This document shows, piece by piece, positions 1 through 6,954 of a stretch of 35,124 bases of DNA. The notes below the pieces were generated by a model. The model was not told the origin of the DNA and did no database searches. It saw only the letters and a list, made by a program, of their open reading frames with translations. The DNA is from Croceibacterium sp. GTDB taxonomy: Bacteria > Pseudomonadota > Alphaproteobacteria > Sphingomonadales > Sphingomonadaceae. The first letter of the stretch is position 1, and every line of letters starts with the position of its first letter. The stretch is from the NCBI GenBank assembly GCA_025450635.1, contig JANWHA010000055.1, positions 1 to 35,124 of the forward strand, given 5' to 3'. Made by a program: the position numbers and the translations under genes.

Positions 1-181
1 ATGGCTCCAATCGTTCCGCCAGATAGCCGGTGACGACGACAAACCGGTACGCGCCGCCGGCTGTCGCGCGGCGGATGACATGCTCGATCAGGGGCACGCC
101 GCCGACCGGCGTGAGCGGCTTGGAGTCGGAAACCCCGCGCAGCCGGGTCCCGAGCCCGGCCGCCAGGATCACGCAATTCAT
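1..181 (-). CDS. Sugar/inositol-phosphate nucleotidyltransferase, N-terminal part (cut by window edge)
   Basis: Only the first 60 codons lie in the window. The translation begins MNCVILAAGLGTRLRG and continues with SDSKPLTPVGGVPLIEHVI, which is the nucleotide-binding signature (LAAGxGxR, then a conserved Lys at about residue 21) of the GlmU/RfbA-type nucleotidyltransferase fold. Its ATG shares the sequence ATGA with the stop of the inositol-phosphate synthase gene, so the two are almost certainly co-translated. In that context the best guess is inositol-1-phosphate cytidylyltransferase, which makes CDP-inositol. The family call is firm. The substrate is inferred from the neighbours, because the specificity-determining part lies outside the window. 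Mannose-1-P or glucose-1-P transferases would look the same over this stretch. Confidence 0.8.
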   Translation of the reverse strand, partial: MNCVILAAGLGTRLRGVSDSKPLTPVGGVPLIEHVIRRATAGGAYRFVVVTGYLAERLEP

Positions 182-1284
182 TCGGCGGCCAGCGCCTCGT
201 CGGCGATGAATTCCTCGACCAGCTGGGCGGCGATATCGTCGCTGAACTGCTGCGGCGGATGCTTGCAGAAGAAGGCCGACGGGCCGATCAACGCGCCGCC
301 GATACCGCGCTCCAGCGCGACCTTGCAGCAGCGAATCGCGTCAAGGACCACCGCGGCGGAGTTCGGGCTGTCTTCCACCGACAGGCGCAGCTCGAGGTTC
401 ATCGGCACGCCGCCGAACAGCTGGCCTTCGAGTCGCAGGAAGCACAGCTTGTTGTCGTTGAGCCACGGAATGTAGTCCGAGGGGCCGACGTGGATCTCGT
501 CATCGGCGAGGCGCTGCTGCATCACCGACTGCACCGCCTCGGTCTTCGATTCCTTCTTCGACATCAGCCGGCTGCGGTCGAGCATGTTGAGGAAGTCGGT
601 GTTGCCGCCGGTGTTGAGCTGGTAGGTGTGGCTGACCGCCACGCCGCGCTGGCGGAACAGGTTCGACAGCACGCGATGGACGATCGTCGCGCCAAGCTGC
701 GCCTTGATGTCATCGCCCACGATCGGAATGCGCTTGTCCTGAAAGCGCCGCTCCCACGCCGGATCGCTGGCGATGAACACGGGGATGCAGTTGACCACCC
801 CGACGCCCGCTTCCAGCGCGCATTCCATATAGAACTTGCTGGCCTCCTCGGAACCGACCGGGAGGTAGTTGAGCAGCACGTCGGCGCGTGATTCCTTCAG
901 CGCCGCAATGATCTCCGCGGCGGTCGCTTCAGGCGCGTCGGCCCGGATGAAGCCGCGCTCGCCCCGCCCGTCGAGCATGTGATCGGCCATCCCGTCGAGC
1001 ACACGGCCCATCCGCACCGAGACCCCGGTTTTGGGAATCGACGATTCGAACACCGCTGTGCAGTTGGGCGCAGCGAATATCGCGTCCGCAAGGTCGAGGC
1101 CGACCTTGCGCGTGTCGGTGTCGTACGCCAGCACGAACTCGATGTCGGCGGGCCCATAGCCACCGACGAGATCGTGGATCAGGCCGGCGGTGCTGCGGGC
1201 GGGATCGGCATAGTAATAGACCCCTTGCACGAGCGAGCTCGCGCAATTGCCGATGCCGATCAACGCAACCCGAATTTTAGCCAT
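178..1284 (-). CDS. ino1: myo-inositol-1-phosphate synthase (inositol-3-phosphate synthase)
   Basis: Cytoplasmic NAD-dependent enzyme converting glucose-6-phosphate to myo-inositol phosphate, 368 aa, close to the roughly 367 aa of the mycobacterial Ino1 type. The Rossmann NAD motif GIGNCASS is at about residues 10-17, YLPVGSEE at 140-147, PIVGDDIK at 187-194, the NTGGNTDFLNML block at 224-235 and the lysine-rich SKKESKT at about 242. All are hallmark blocks of the family. I chose the ATG at 1284 over an in-frame GTG two codons upstream because AGGAG sits seven bases before this ATG. The 3' end overlaps the nucleotidyltransferase gene by ATGA. A divergent promoter region of about 150 bp separates it from the CDP-alcohol transferase genes. 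Function is confident; use of the inositol for lipid rather than for a solute is inferred from those neighbours. Confidence 0.95.
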   Translation of the reverse strand: MAKIRVALIGIGNCASSLVQGVYYYADPARSTAGLIHDLVGGYGPADIEFVLAYDTDTRKVGLDLADAIFAAPNCTAVFESSIPKTGVSVRMGRVLDGMADHMLDGRGERGFIRADAPEATAAEIIAALKESRADVLLNYLPVGSEEASKFYMECALEAGVGVVNCIPVFIASDPAWERRFQDKRIPIVGDDIKAQLGATIVHRVLSNLFRQRGVAVSHTYQLNTGGNTDFLNMLDRSRLMSKKESKTEAVQSVMQQRLADDEIHVGPSDYIPWLNDNKLCFLRLEGQLFGGVPMNLELRLSVEDSPNSAAVVLDAIRCCKVALERGIGGALIGPSAFFCKHPPQQFSDDIAAQLVEEFIADEALAAE

Positions 1285-1431
1285 AAACACGCTCCTGCCG
1301 ACTTCATTTCGTCACAGATGCTACAAAGGGCAACGAAGTCAAGCAACACGCGGCGAATGACCACGCTTTGAGTGGCTGCAATCCGCTCTCGCGGCTTGAC
1401 TAGCGGGGTGCTTCGTTGGATCAGCAACCCG
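1285..1431. promoter_or_regulatory. Divergent intergenic region between inositol and CDP-alcohol transferase genes
   Basis: Short region that must carry the promoters for both the leftward ino1/nucleotidyltransferase pair and the rightward transferase genes. The only element I can point to with confidence is the ino1 ribosome binding site (AGGAG on the minus strand, about 1292-1296). If the rightward gene starts at the GTG at 1372, the region shrinks to about 87 bp. I see no convincing palindrome or sigma70 hexamer pair. Confidence 0.5.
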
Positions 1432-2505
1432 ATGAAATACGGGACGGTTCGAACGAGGGCGGTGGTGGGATTCGCCACCGCGCGAGAAGCGCAGCGCCCG
1501 GTTGCCGGCGTTCCGGTCGCAGCGCGCATCTTGCGCGAATTGGCCCGCGCCGGGTTCACCGACGCGTGGATCGAGGTGTCGGACGGGTTGCCGATCGATG
1601 CCCCGGCTCTGGCCGAGATTCGCCGCCTCGCTGCCGCGATGACGGTGCATCTTCAAGCGCCGCCGGAAGACTTGCCGGTCGTCCGCTTCCCGGCCGATCG
1701 TCTGATTGCCGCCGAAGCTATCCCCGATTTTCTTGCCGGCGTGCCCTACCCTTTCACCCGCCTCGACACGCCCGGAGCGACCGCCGAGATCCTGCGCGGA
1801 ACGGGAAAGTCCGGTGATGGACTCGTGTCGCGCTGGATCAATCGGCCCATTTCGCGTCAGCTGTCGGCGATCTTGCTGCAGGTGCCGGGCATAAGGCCGA
1901 TTCACGCCACCATCGGGACGGCGCTGATCGCCGCGGCGATGTCGATCGCGCTCGTCTTTGGCGGGCGATACGGACTGTTGGTCGGCGCGCTGCTGTTCCA
2001 AACCGCATCCATTTTCGATGGCGTCGACGGTGAAATCGCCCGCGCGACCTTCCGCACTTCGCGCACGGGCGCGGCGGTTGATTCGGCCATTGATGCGGCG
2101 ACCAATTTCGCCGCCATGCTCGGTATGGCGATCAACCTAGCGTTGCGCGGGCGGCCCGAGGCCTTGGCCCTGGCTACCTGGGGCCTCGCGCTGCTGCTGC
2201 TGGGCTGGGCCATGATCGGCTTGCGCTCGCTGCGTGAAACCGGATCCGTCAGCTTCGACGGTGTCAAGCACCGCTATCGCGGCCGCTTTTCGGGGCCGGT
2301 GGCCGCACGGCTGATGGCGCTGGCCACGCTGGGCACCAGCCGGGACTTCTGCGCACTGGTGTACCTGTTGTTGGTTGTGGGCCGAATTCCGATCGCCGGG
2401 CTTTACCTGTTCGCCGTCGTAACACCGGTGTGGATCTTGTTCGTCATTGCCGCGCTGTGGCCTTCGCGCGATGACGAGCGTGCAGCGTCCGAAGGCGCGG
2501 CGTGA
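1432..2505 (+). CDS. CDP-alcohol phosphatidyltransferase with degenerate nucleotidyltransferase-like N-terminus
   Basis: Integral membrane enzyme, 357 aa from this ATG; a GTG at 1372 would add 20 residues, and neither start has a good ribosome binding site. The C-terminal two thirds carry about six membrane segments and the complete CDP-alcohol transferase signature: D196, D199, G200, A203, R204, G213, D217 and D221, exactly spaced as DxxDGxxAR-x8-GxxxDxxxD. The first roughly 130 residues are soluble and contain GVPVAARILRELARAGF. This resembles the helix after the active-site loop of nucleotidyltransferases, but no LAAGxGxR loop precedes it. Bifunctional inositol-P cytidylyltransferase/CDP-alcohol transferases have this domain order, so the N-terminus may be a decayed version, with the intact activity supplied by the leftward gene. 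Likely role: moving a phospho-alcohol, perhaps phosphoinositol, from a CDP donor to a lipid acceptor. The exact substrate is not determinable. Confidence 0.85.
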   Translation: MKYGTVRTRAVVGFATAREAQRPVAGVPVAARILRELARAGFTDAWIEVSDGLPIDAPALAEIRRLAAAMTVHLQAPPEDLPVVRFPADRLIAAEAIPDFLAGVPYPFTRLDTPGATAEILRGTGKSGDGLVSRWINRPISRQLSAILLQVPGIRPIHATIGTALIAAAMSIALVFGGRYGLLVGALLFQTASIFDGVDGEIARATFRTSRTGAAVDSAIDAATNFAAMLGMAINLALRGRPEALALATWGLALLLLGWAMIGLRSLRETGSVSFDGVKHRYRGRFSGPVAARLMALATLGTSRDFCALVYLLLVVGRIPIAGLYLFAVVTPVWILFVIAALWPSRDDERAASEGAA

Positions 2506-3428
2506 CGACCAGCTCGGCACCGGCGATTCCCGCGCAGCCCAGCATCCGGCGCTCGTCAGGGCGCGTGCCCGAGCTCGAGGATCCCCTCAACCATTACGTC
2601 TATCACCCGCTCGCTTTCCGGCTGGCCAGGCTGTTGCAGCCGACAGGCACATCGCCCAACGCGGTGTCCGCGGCGAGCGGCGGCCTGGTCTGCATGGCCG
2701 CGATTCTCTACACCTGCGTTGCCTGGCCCTTCGGGGCCCTGGCCGGGTTTGCCTGCCATCTGACGTGGCACGTGGCCGACGGCGCGGACGGCGACCTCGC
2801 CCGCCTGACCGGCAAGGCCAGCCCGATCGGCGAGTTCGTTGACGGCGCCGCCGATTATCTCGGTCACGTTGTCCTCTACGTGCTGCTGGCGGCGATGCTG
2901 GACGACACATTCATCGGCCTCTGGGCGTGGCCGCTCGCCAGCCTCGCAGGCGCCTCGCGAATCGTCCAGTCGAATCACACCGAGACTCAACGCCGTGAGT
3001 TTCTCTGGCGAGTCTACGGCATCCCGTGGCTGCGAACGCAGCAGACCGCCGGAGGACAGGCGTTCGCCGGACGGGGTTGGCTCAGCCGAACCTCGGCCCG
3101 AATCGTGCGCGGATACCTCGTGCTGGGCGAATCGATGGCGCCTTATTCCGCGCCGCTCGACAGGCTGATCGAAGCTGCCTCCGGCGATGCGGACAGGCTG
3201 GCGGACATGCGCCGGCGCATACGCCAGGCATCGCGCGGGTCGCTGCTGTTCCAGAAAGGGCTCGGGGCCAATCCCCGGACAATCCTGCTTGGCTGCAGCA
3301 TGATCGCCGGGACGGCGCTGTGGTATTTCCTGATCGAAAGCCTTGTCTTGAACATAGTGCTGGCGGTTTCGGTCGCCTATCACAACACTGTCGAACGGCG
3401 GCTTTACGCGGCGCTATCGGAGCGTTGA
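2502..3428 (+). CDS. CDP-alcohol phosphatidyltransferase, second paralogue
   Basis: 308 aa membrane protein starting at a GTG that overlaps the previous stop as GTGA, so the two are translationally coupled. The CDP-alcohol transferase motif is complete: D93, D96, G97, A100, R101, G110, D114 and D118. It differs from its neighbour by having no nucleotidyltransferase-like domain and a roughly 100-residue mostly soluble insert (about residues 150-250, rich in Arg) before the last two hydrophobic segments. Two different active-looking transferases in tandem suggest consecutive or alternative head-group transfers, for instance one making a phosphoinositol-phosphate lipid and the other using a different acceptor. 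This is inference. The family call rests on the perfect motif. Confidence 0.85.
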   Translation: MTTSSAPAIPAQPSIRRSSGRVPELEDPLNHYVYHPLAFRLARLLQPTGTSPNAVSAASGGLVCMAAILYTCVAWPFGALAGFACHLTWHVADGADGDLARLTGKASPIGEFVDGAADYLGHVVLYVLLAAMLDDTFIGLWAWPLASLAGASRIVQSNHTETQRREFLWRVYGIPWLRTQQTAGGQAFAGRGWLSRTSARIVRGYLVLGESMAPYSAPLDRLIEAASGDADRLADMRRRIRQASRGSLLFQKGLGANPRTILLGCSMIAGTALWYFLIESLVLNIVLAVSVAYHNTVERRLYAALSER

Positions 3429-3486
3429 CAGCGCGCGAGGCCGTCGGTCTAATTCCTCGCAAATCACTGGAAAGGTCTCGCGCTCG

Positions 3487-4752
3487 ATGTGGCTACTCGA
3501 CAAGTTTCTGAAAAGGGTCATTCGGCGCGGGCGCCTGGTCGTCACGGATTATGACGGCAAGGTCTATACTTATGGCCCTGCGGGCGGAGGCGAGATCCGC
3601 ACGCGCCTGACCCACCGCAAGGCGGCGGCGCACATTGCGCGCTATCCGCAAGTCGGCGCGGGCGAGGCTTACATGTGGGGCTGGCTGGAGATCGAGCCGC
3701 CGCACGACATTCGCGACCTGGTGCTGTTCGCAAGCGAAGAGGCGCATGCCGACGGGGCCGACGAGTTCAGGCCGAAGAGCAAGCTTGGTCATTTTGTGGA
3801 CTGGGCGGCGGCGAAGGCCGACAGCGTCAACTTGCGGGCAAAGGCGCGCAAGAACGCCGAACACAGCTACAACCTGACGCGGCGTCTTTACGAGCTGTTC
3901 CTCGACGAAGATCGCCAGTACACCATGGCCTATTACCGGGACACCGCGAACAGCCTGGAGAAGGCCCAGCTGGACAAGAAGGCGCATGTCGCCGCCAAGA
4001 TGTACCTCAAGCCCGGCATGACGGTGCTCGACATCGGCTGCGGCTGGGGCGGCTTCGCCCTTTACCTGCACAAGCACTACGGTTGCGAGGTGCTCGGCGT
4101 GGCGCTCGCGCCGGACCAGATCGAGTTCTGCAAGGAGCGCGCGGAGGCCGAGGGCGTCGCGGACAAGGTCAAGTTCGAATTGATGGACTACCGCGACATC
4201 CAGGGGAGCTTCGACCGGATCAGCGCGGTCGGCCTGCTCGAGCACGTCGGCACGCGACATTACCCCGAGTTCTTCGAGCACACGAACCGGCTGCTCAAGC
4301 CGCAAGGGGTCATGTTCACCCACTGCTGCGGGCGGACGTCCCCTCCCGGTTTCACCGACAAGTGGACCCGCAAGTACATTTTCCCCGGGGGCTACATCCC
4401 CGCGCTGTCAGAGATCGTCATCGAGGCCGAGAAGGCCGGCTGGCAAGTGATGGATGTCGAGGCGATGCGCTACCATTACTGCTACACGCTGGCCGAGTGG
4501 TACGACCGCACGGTTATGCACCGTGAGCAGATCGTCGATCTCTACGACGAGCGGTTTTATCGCATGTGGCAATTCTATCTGGCCGGCGCGGAGCAGAGCT
4601 TCCGCCACAACAAGATGGTCAACTGGCACCTGGTTTACGTGAAGGACCGCGCGGCGATCCCGATGACCCGCGACTTCATGTTCGAAGAAAGCGCTCGGCT
4701 GCGAGACAGCGAGGAGCCGCCGGTGTGGCACCTCGCCCAAGCGGCCGAGTAG
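3487..4752 (+). CDS. Cyclopropane-fatty-acyl-phospholipid synthase family methyltransferase
   Basis: 421 aa SAM-dependent enzyme that in this family adds a methylene (or methyl) group across a cis double bond of phospholipid acyl chains at the inner membrane face. The SAM site VLDIGCGWGGFALYL is at about residues 180-194. It is followed by GVALAPDQIEFCKERA, the block SAVGLLEHVGTRHYPEFF, and THCCGRTSPPGF with FPGGYIPALSE, all typical of the Cfa/mycolic-acid methyltransferase family. The N-terminal roughly 130 residues correspond to the lipid-binding domain of full-length Cfa. GGAAAGG is a plausible ribosome binding site 13 bases upstream. It starts 58 bp after the second CDP-alcohol transferase on the same strand, so it may be co-transcribed and act on the same lipids. 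Length and motifs are normal. Confidence 0.88.
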   Translation: MWLLDKFLKRVIRRGRLVVTDYDGKVYTYGPAGGGEIRTRLTHRKAAAHIARYPQVGAGEAYMWGWLEIEPPHDIRDLVLFASEEAHADGADEFRPKSKLGHFVDWAAAKADSVNLRAKARKNAEHSYNLTRRLYELFLDEDRQYTMAYYRDTANSLEKAQLDKKAHVAAKMYLKPGMTVLDIGCGWGGFALYLHKHYGCEVLGVALAPDQIEFCKERAEAEGVADKVKFELMDYRDIQGSFDRISAVGLLEHVGTRHYPEFFEHTNRLLKPQGVMFTHCCGRTSPPGFTDKWTRKYIFPGGYIPALSEIVIEAEKAGWQVMDVEAMRYHYCYTLAEWYDRTVMHREQIVDLYDERFYRMWQFYLAGAEQSFRHNKMVNWHLVYVKDRAAIPMTRDFMFEESARLRDSEEPPVWHLAQAAE

Positions 4753-4759
4753 CTCGCGA

Positions 4760-5170
4760 TCAGGTTCGGGTGTAAAGAAACGCGGTGATGTCGCGGGCTT
4801 CCGCGGTCGTCATCGGCAAGTCAGGCATCGCGTTGCCCGGAATGATGCTCTGCGGCGTCGAGATCCACGACTGCAGGTTGGCGGGGTTGTTGGCCAGCTT
4901 GCCGCCGATGATCGTCCGTTCGGCGATACCCGTCAGCGGCGGGCCGACCAGGCCGGTCGCCTGGCGCACGCCGTCGATCGCGTGGCAGCCGCCGCAGCCC
5001 TTGGCGATGAACAGCATCCGCCCGCGGTCGGGATTGCCGCCCGTCAGCACCTCGGCGCGGTGGCGAATATCGAGCTGGGCAAAGCGGTGGTTGGCGTAGA
5101 TCGCCCCACAAACCGCGACGATGACGAGCGCGGCAAGGGTCGCGACGATGTTATTCCGCAGCCACGACAT
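4760..5170 (-). CDS. Membrane-anchored mono-haem cytochrome c
   Basis: 136 aa. A single N-terminal hydrophobic segment (about residues 8-24) without an obvious cleavage site is followed by a periplasmic class I cytochrome c domain. Haem is attached by C59-GG-C62-H63, and M115 in PGNAMPDLP is the probable axial ligand. It is the last gene of the oxidase operon and its ATG lies 20 bases inside the end of ctaG. It could be an electron shuttle to the CuA/cytochrome c part of subunit II or an accessory donor. It converges with the methyltransferase gene only seven bases away, with no recognisable terminator between them. Confidence 0.88.
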   Translation of the reverse strand: MSWLRNNIVATLAALVIVAVCGAIYANHRFAQLDIRHRAEVLTGGNPDRGRMLFIAKGCGGCHAIDGVRQATGLVGPPLTGIAERTIIGGKLANNPANLQSWISTPQSIIPGNAMPDLPMTTAEARDITAFLYTRT

Positions 5171-6017
5171 CGCGCCCCTCCTTCCGGGTAAGCCAGCGGC
5201 CGAGGAACCACAGGGCGGCGCAGAGGTGGAACAGCCCGCCGGGAATCCACATGATCAGGCCGGCGAGCTGCTGGTCCTCGGCGGGGCTAAGGCCGAACGG
5301 AGTCATCCCCATCGCGGCGTAGGCCGAGTACCAGGGGCTGGCGGAAAGCGCCATCAGCGCGCCCAGCGCGCCGCCGATCATGGAGGTGGCGAACAGGCAC
5401 ACGGCGGCGAGGGTTTCGGTGGTGCGGTTCAACATCGACCACCAGAACAGCAGCGCGCCGAACACGAAGCAGAGATGCTGAACGACGTGCCAGCCTTCGT
5501 GGTCGAGCGCGAGGTCGAACGGCCCGGGCATATGCCACGCCCAGATGATGACGGCCTGGATCGCGGTGGCGGTGATCGGTTCGCACAAGCGTCGCCAGAA
5601 GGGCAGGCGCGCAGCCGAACCGAACAACTGCCTGAGCGGCCGCGGCAAGCCCCACAGCAATGCCGGTCCGGGCCGGGCCGCGACAAGCAGCAGCGCGGCC
5701 GGCAGCATCAACAGCTCGTGCTCGATCATGTGGAAGGTGAAGCTCCGTTCGCCCGCTTCGTGCAACGGCGAGACCAGGGCGCCTGCGAGGACCAGCCAGC
5801 CGGCCGCGTAAAGCCACGCGCCCCGCACAAGGGCCCCGCGCCCGCGCCCGGCGCGGGCCAGCAGGCGGCCGATGCCGATGGCATAGAGCACCGCCGTCAG
5901 CAGCAAGGGCACGGTCACCGAGGCGTCCAGCGTCCAGCCAATGCCGTCTCCATGACCGCCATGAGCGGCCGCCGGGGCCGCCCAAAGGAGCGCGATCAGC
6001 GGCGCGAGATGCCTCAT
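5151..6017 (-). CDS. ctaG: Cytochrome c oxidase assembly factor CtaG (caa3 type)
   Basis: 288 aa polytopic membrane protein of the caa3_CtaG family, needed in Bacillus for forming active caa3 oxidase. The start at 6017 is set by an ATGA overlap with the upstream gene; longer open frame further upstream reads through other genes out of frame. The N-terminus MRHLAPLIALLWAAPAAAHGGHG is a signal-like or first membrane segment followed by histidines. About seven hydrophobic segments follow, with the family blocks FHMIEHELLMLPAALLLV and VIIWAWHMPGPFD, then HVVQHLCFVFGALLFWW. The conserved histidines in these blocks are the likely copper-related residues. Its place right after subunits II, I, III and a small subunit is the ctaCDEFG order of Bacillus caa3 loci. 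Confidence 0.9.
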   Translation of the reverse strand: MRHLAPLIALLWAAPAAAHGGHGDGIGWTLDASVTVPLLLTAVLYAIGIGRLLARAGRGRGALVRGAWLYAAGWLVLAGALVSPLHEAGERSFTFHMIEHELLMLPAALLLVAARPGPALLWGLPRPLRQLFGSAARLPFWRRLCEPITATAIQAVIIWAWHMPGPFDLALDHEGWHVVQHLCFVFGALLFWWSMLNRTTETLAAVCLFATSMIGGALGALMALSASPWYSAYAAMGMTPFGLSPAEDQQLAGLIMWIPGGLFHLCAALWFLGRWLTRKEGRDVVAAE

Positions 6018-6343
6018 GCGAGGCACTCCGGCAAGATGAAGCCGGCGATGATCGGCAGCACGATCGCCAGCGCCAGCAGCAGGGCAAAGAGGGAACCGAG
6101 CAACGCGAGAAAGCGGCGGGCCCTCGTTTCCCGGTCGCTGCGCCACAGCCGGAACGAGGCGAACCCGCAAGCCGCCGTGACCAGCAGGCAAATGACGCCG
6201 ACGATGGTCGTCCACAGGGCGCCTCGGCCGCAGGCGTAGAAGATGCCGTCTCCGCCGATCTGGTGGTCGAGCGCCCACGCTGCCCCGGCCCCGGTCAACC
6301 CGGCCCACGGCCACAGCTCCATCAGGGCGTTCGCGCGCCTCAT
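6014..6343 (-). CDS. Small three-helix membrane protein in the position of caa3 oxidase subunit IV
   Basis: 109 aa with three predicted membrane segments: WAGLTGAGAAWAL at about 13-25, ALWTTIVGVICLLVTAACGFASF in the middle, and FLALLGSLFALLLALAIVLPIIAGF near the C-terminus. Both ends overlap neighbours by ATGA (6343-6340 and 6017-6014), which is strong evidence that it is translated. A second Met seven codons in is possible but would break the overlap. I cannot match it confidently to a named family. Size, helix number and position between subunit III and CtaG equal those of CtaF, the fourth subunit of Bacillus caa3 oxidase, so a structural subunit of the oxidase is the most likely role. Confidence 0.7.
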   Translation of the reverse strand: MRRANALMELWPWAGLTGAGAAWALDHQIGGDGIFYACGRGALWTTIVGVICLLVTAACGFASFRLWRSDRETRARRFLALLGSLFALLLALAIVLPIIAGFILPECLA

Positions 6344-6954
6344 GCCAGCCTCGGCAGCCAGTAGATCAGGAAATAGATCGGCAGCCAGGCAAGCCAGACG
6401 AAGCGCCAGTAGAGCGAGTTCTCGCTGACGTCGATGAACCGGCGGGCTTCGATGCCGTGCCTCGTATGCATCAGGCCGCCGAGCACCACGGTGTCGCCCC
6501 AATCGGTGAGGATGTGCGTCGTGTGGAGCACGAGCAGCGCCCAGACGATCGAGCCGTAGGCGTTGTCGTACCACAGCACGTTGAGGCTGTTGAACTCGAA
6601 GCCGCGGATGACCAGCAGCACCAGGCCGATGCCGACCATCACCAGCATCAGCTTGCGGACCTCGCGCAAGCGTCCCTGCTCGGCGGCGCGCTTGATGACG
6701 GTGTTGGGCAGCTCGCTCAGCAGGATGACCAGGGTGAACAGCGTGCCCGCGATCAAGTTCGGCGGCCGGAACGGCGGCGGTGGCCAGCTGTGTTCCTGGC
6801 TCATCAGGTAGAAATAGGCGGCGATGGTGAGCGCGAAGAAGCCACCTTCGATCAGCATGAAGCCGATGATGCCCCACCACGTCAGGCTGCGGTGACCGAA
6901 CCCGTGCGTCGGCAGGTGCGCGAGATCGCCGGTGAAGCGTGGCGCGGGCGTCAT
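6340..6954 (-). CDS. ctaE: Cytochrome c oxidase subunit III, short five-helix form
   Basis: 204 aa, five membrane segments. The start at 6954 is fixed by a TGATG overlap with subunit I. Family features include RSLTWWGIIGFMLIEGGFFALTIAAYFYL, the ELPNTVIKRAAEQG loop, NAYGSIVWALLVLHTTHILTDW (subunit III helix with the conserved histidines) and a C-terminal SENSLYWRFVWLAWLPIYFLIYW, where the subunit III block around the W-H/Y-F-V-W pattern is recognisable. The canonical protein has seven helices. Here the first two are missing, and subunit I instead carries two extra C-terminal helices, as in Bacillus caa3 enzymes. Role: structural subunit of the proton-translocating oxidase in the inner membrane. 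Confidence 0.92.
   Translation of the reverse strand: MTPAPRFTGDLAHLPTHGFGHRSLTWWGIIGFMLIEGGFFALTIAAYFYLMSQEHSWPPPPFRPPNLIAGTLFTLVILLSELPNTVIKRAAEQGRLREVRKLMLVMVGIGLVLLVIRGFEFNSLNVLWYDNAYGSIVWALLVLHTTHILTDWGDTVVLGGLMHTRHGIEARRFIDVSENSLYWRFVWLAWLPIYFLIYWLPRLA

Noticed and set aside
259-891. Long open frame antisense to the inositol-phosphate synthase
   Set aside because: Its translation is rich in Arg, Ala, His and Val without any recognisable domain, while the opposite strand encodes a clear enzyme. High-GC genes routinely open such shadow frames.
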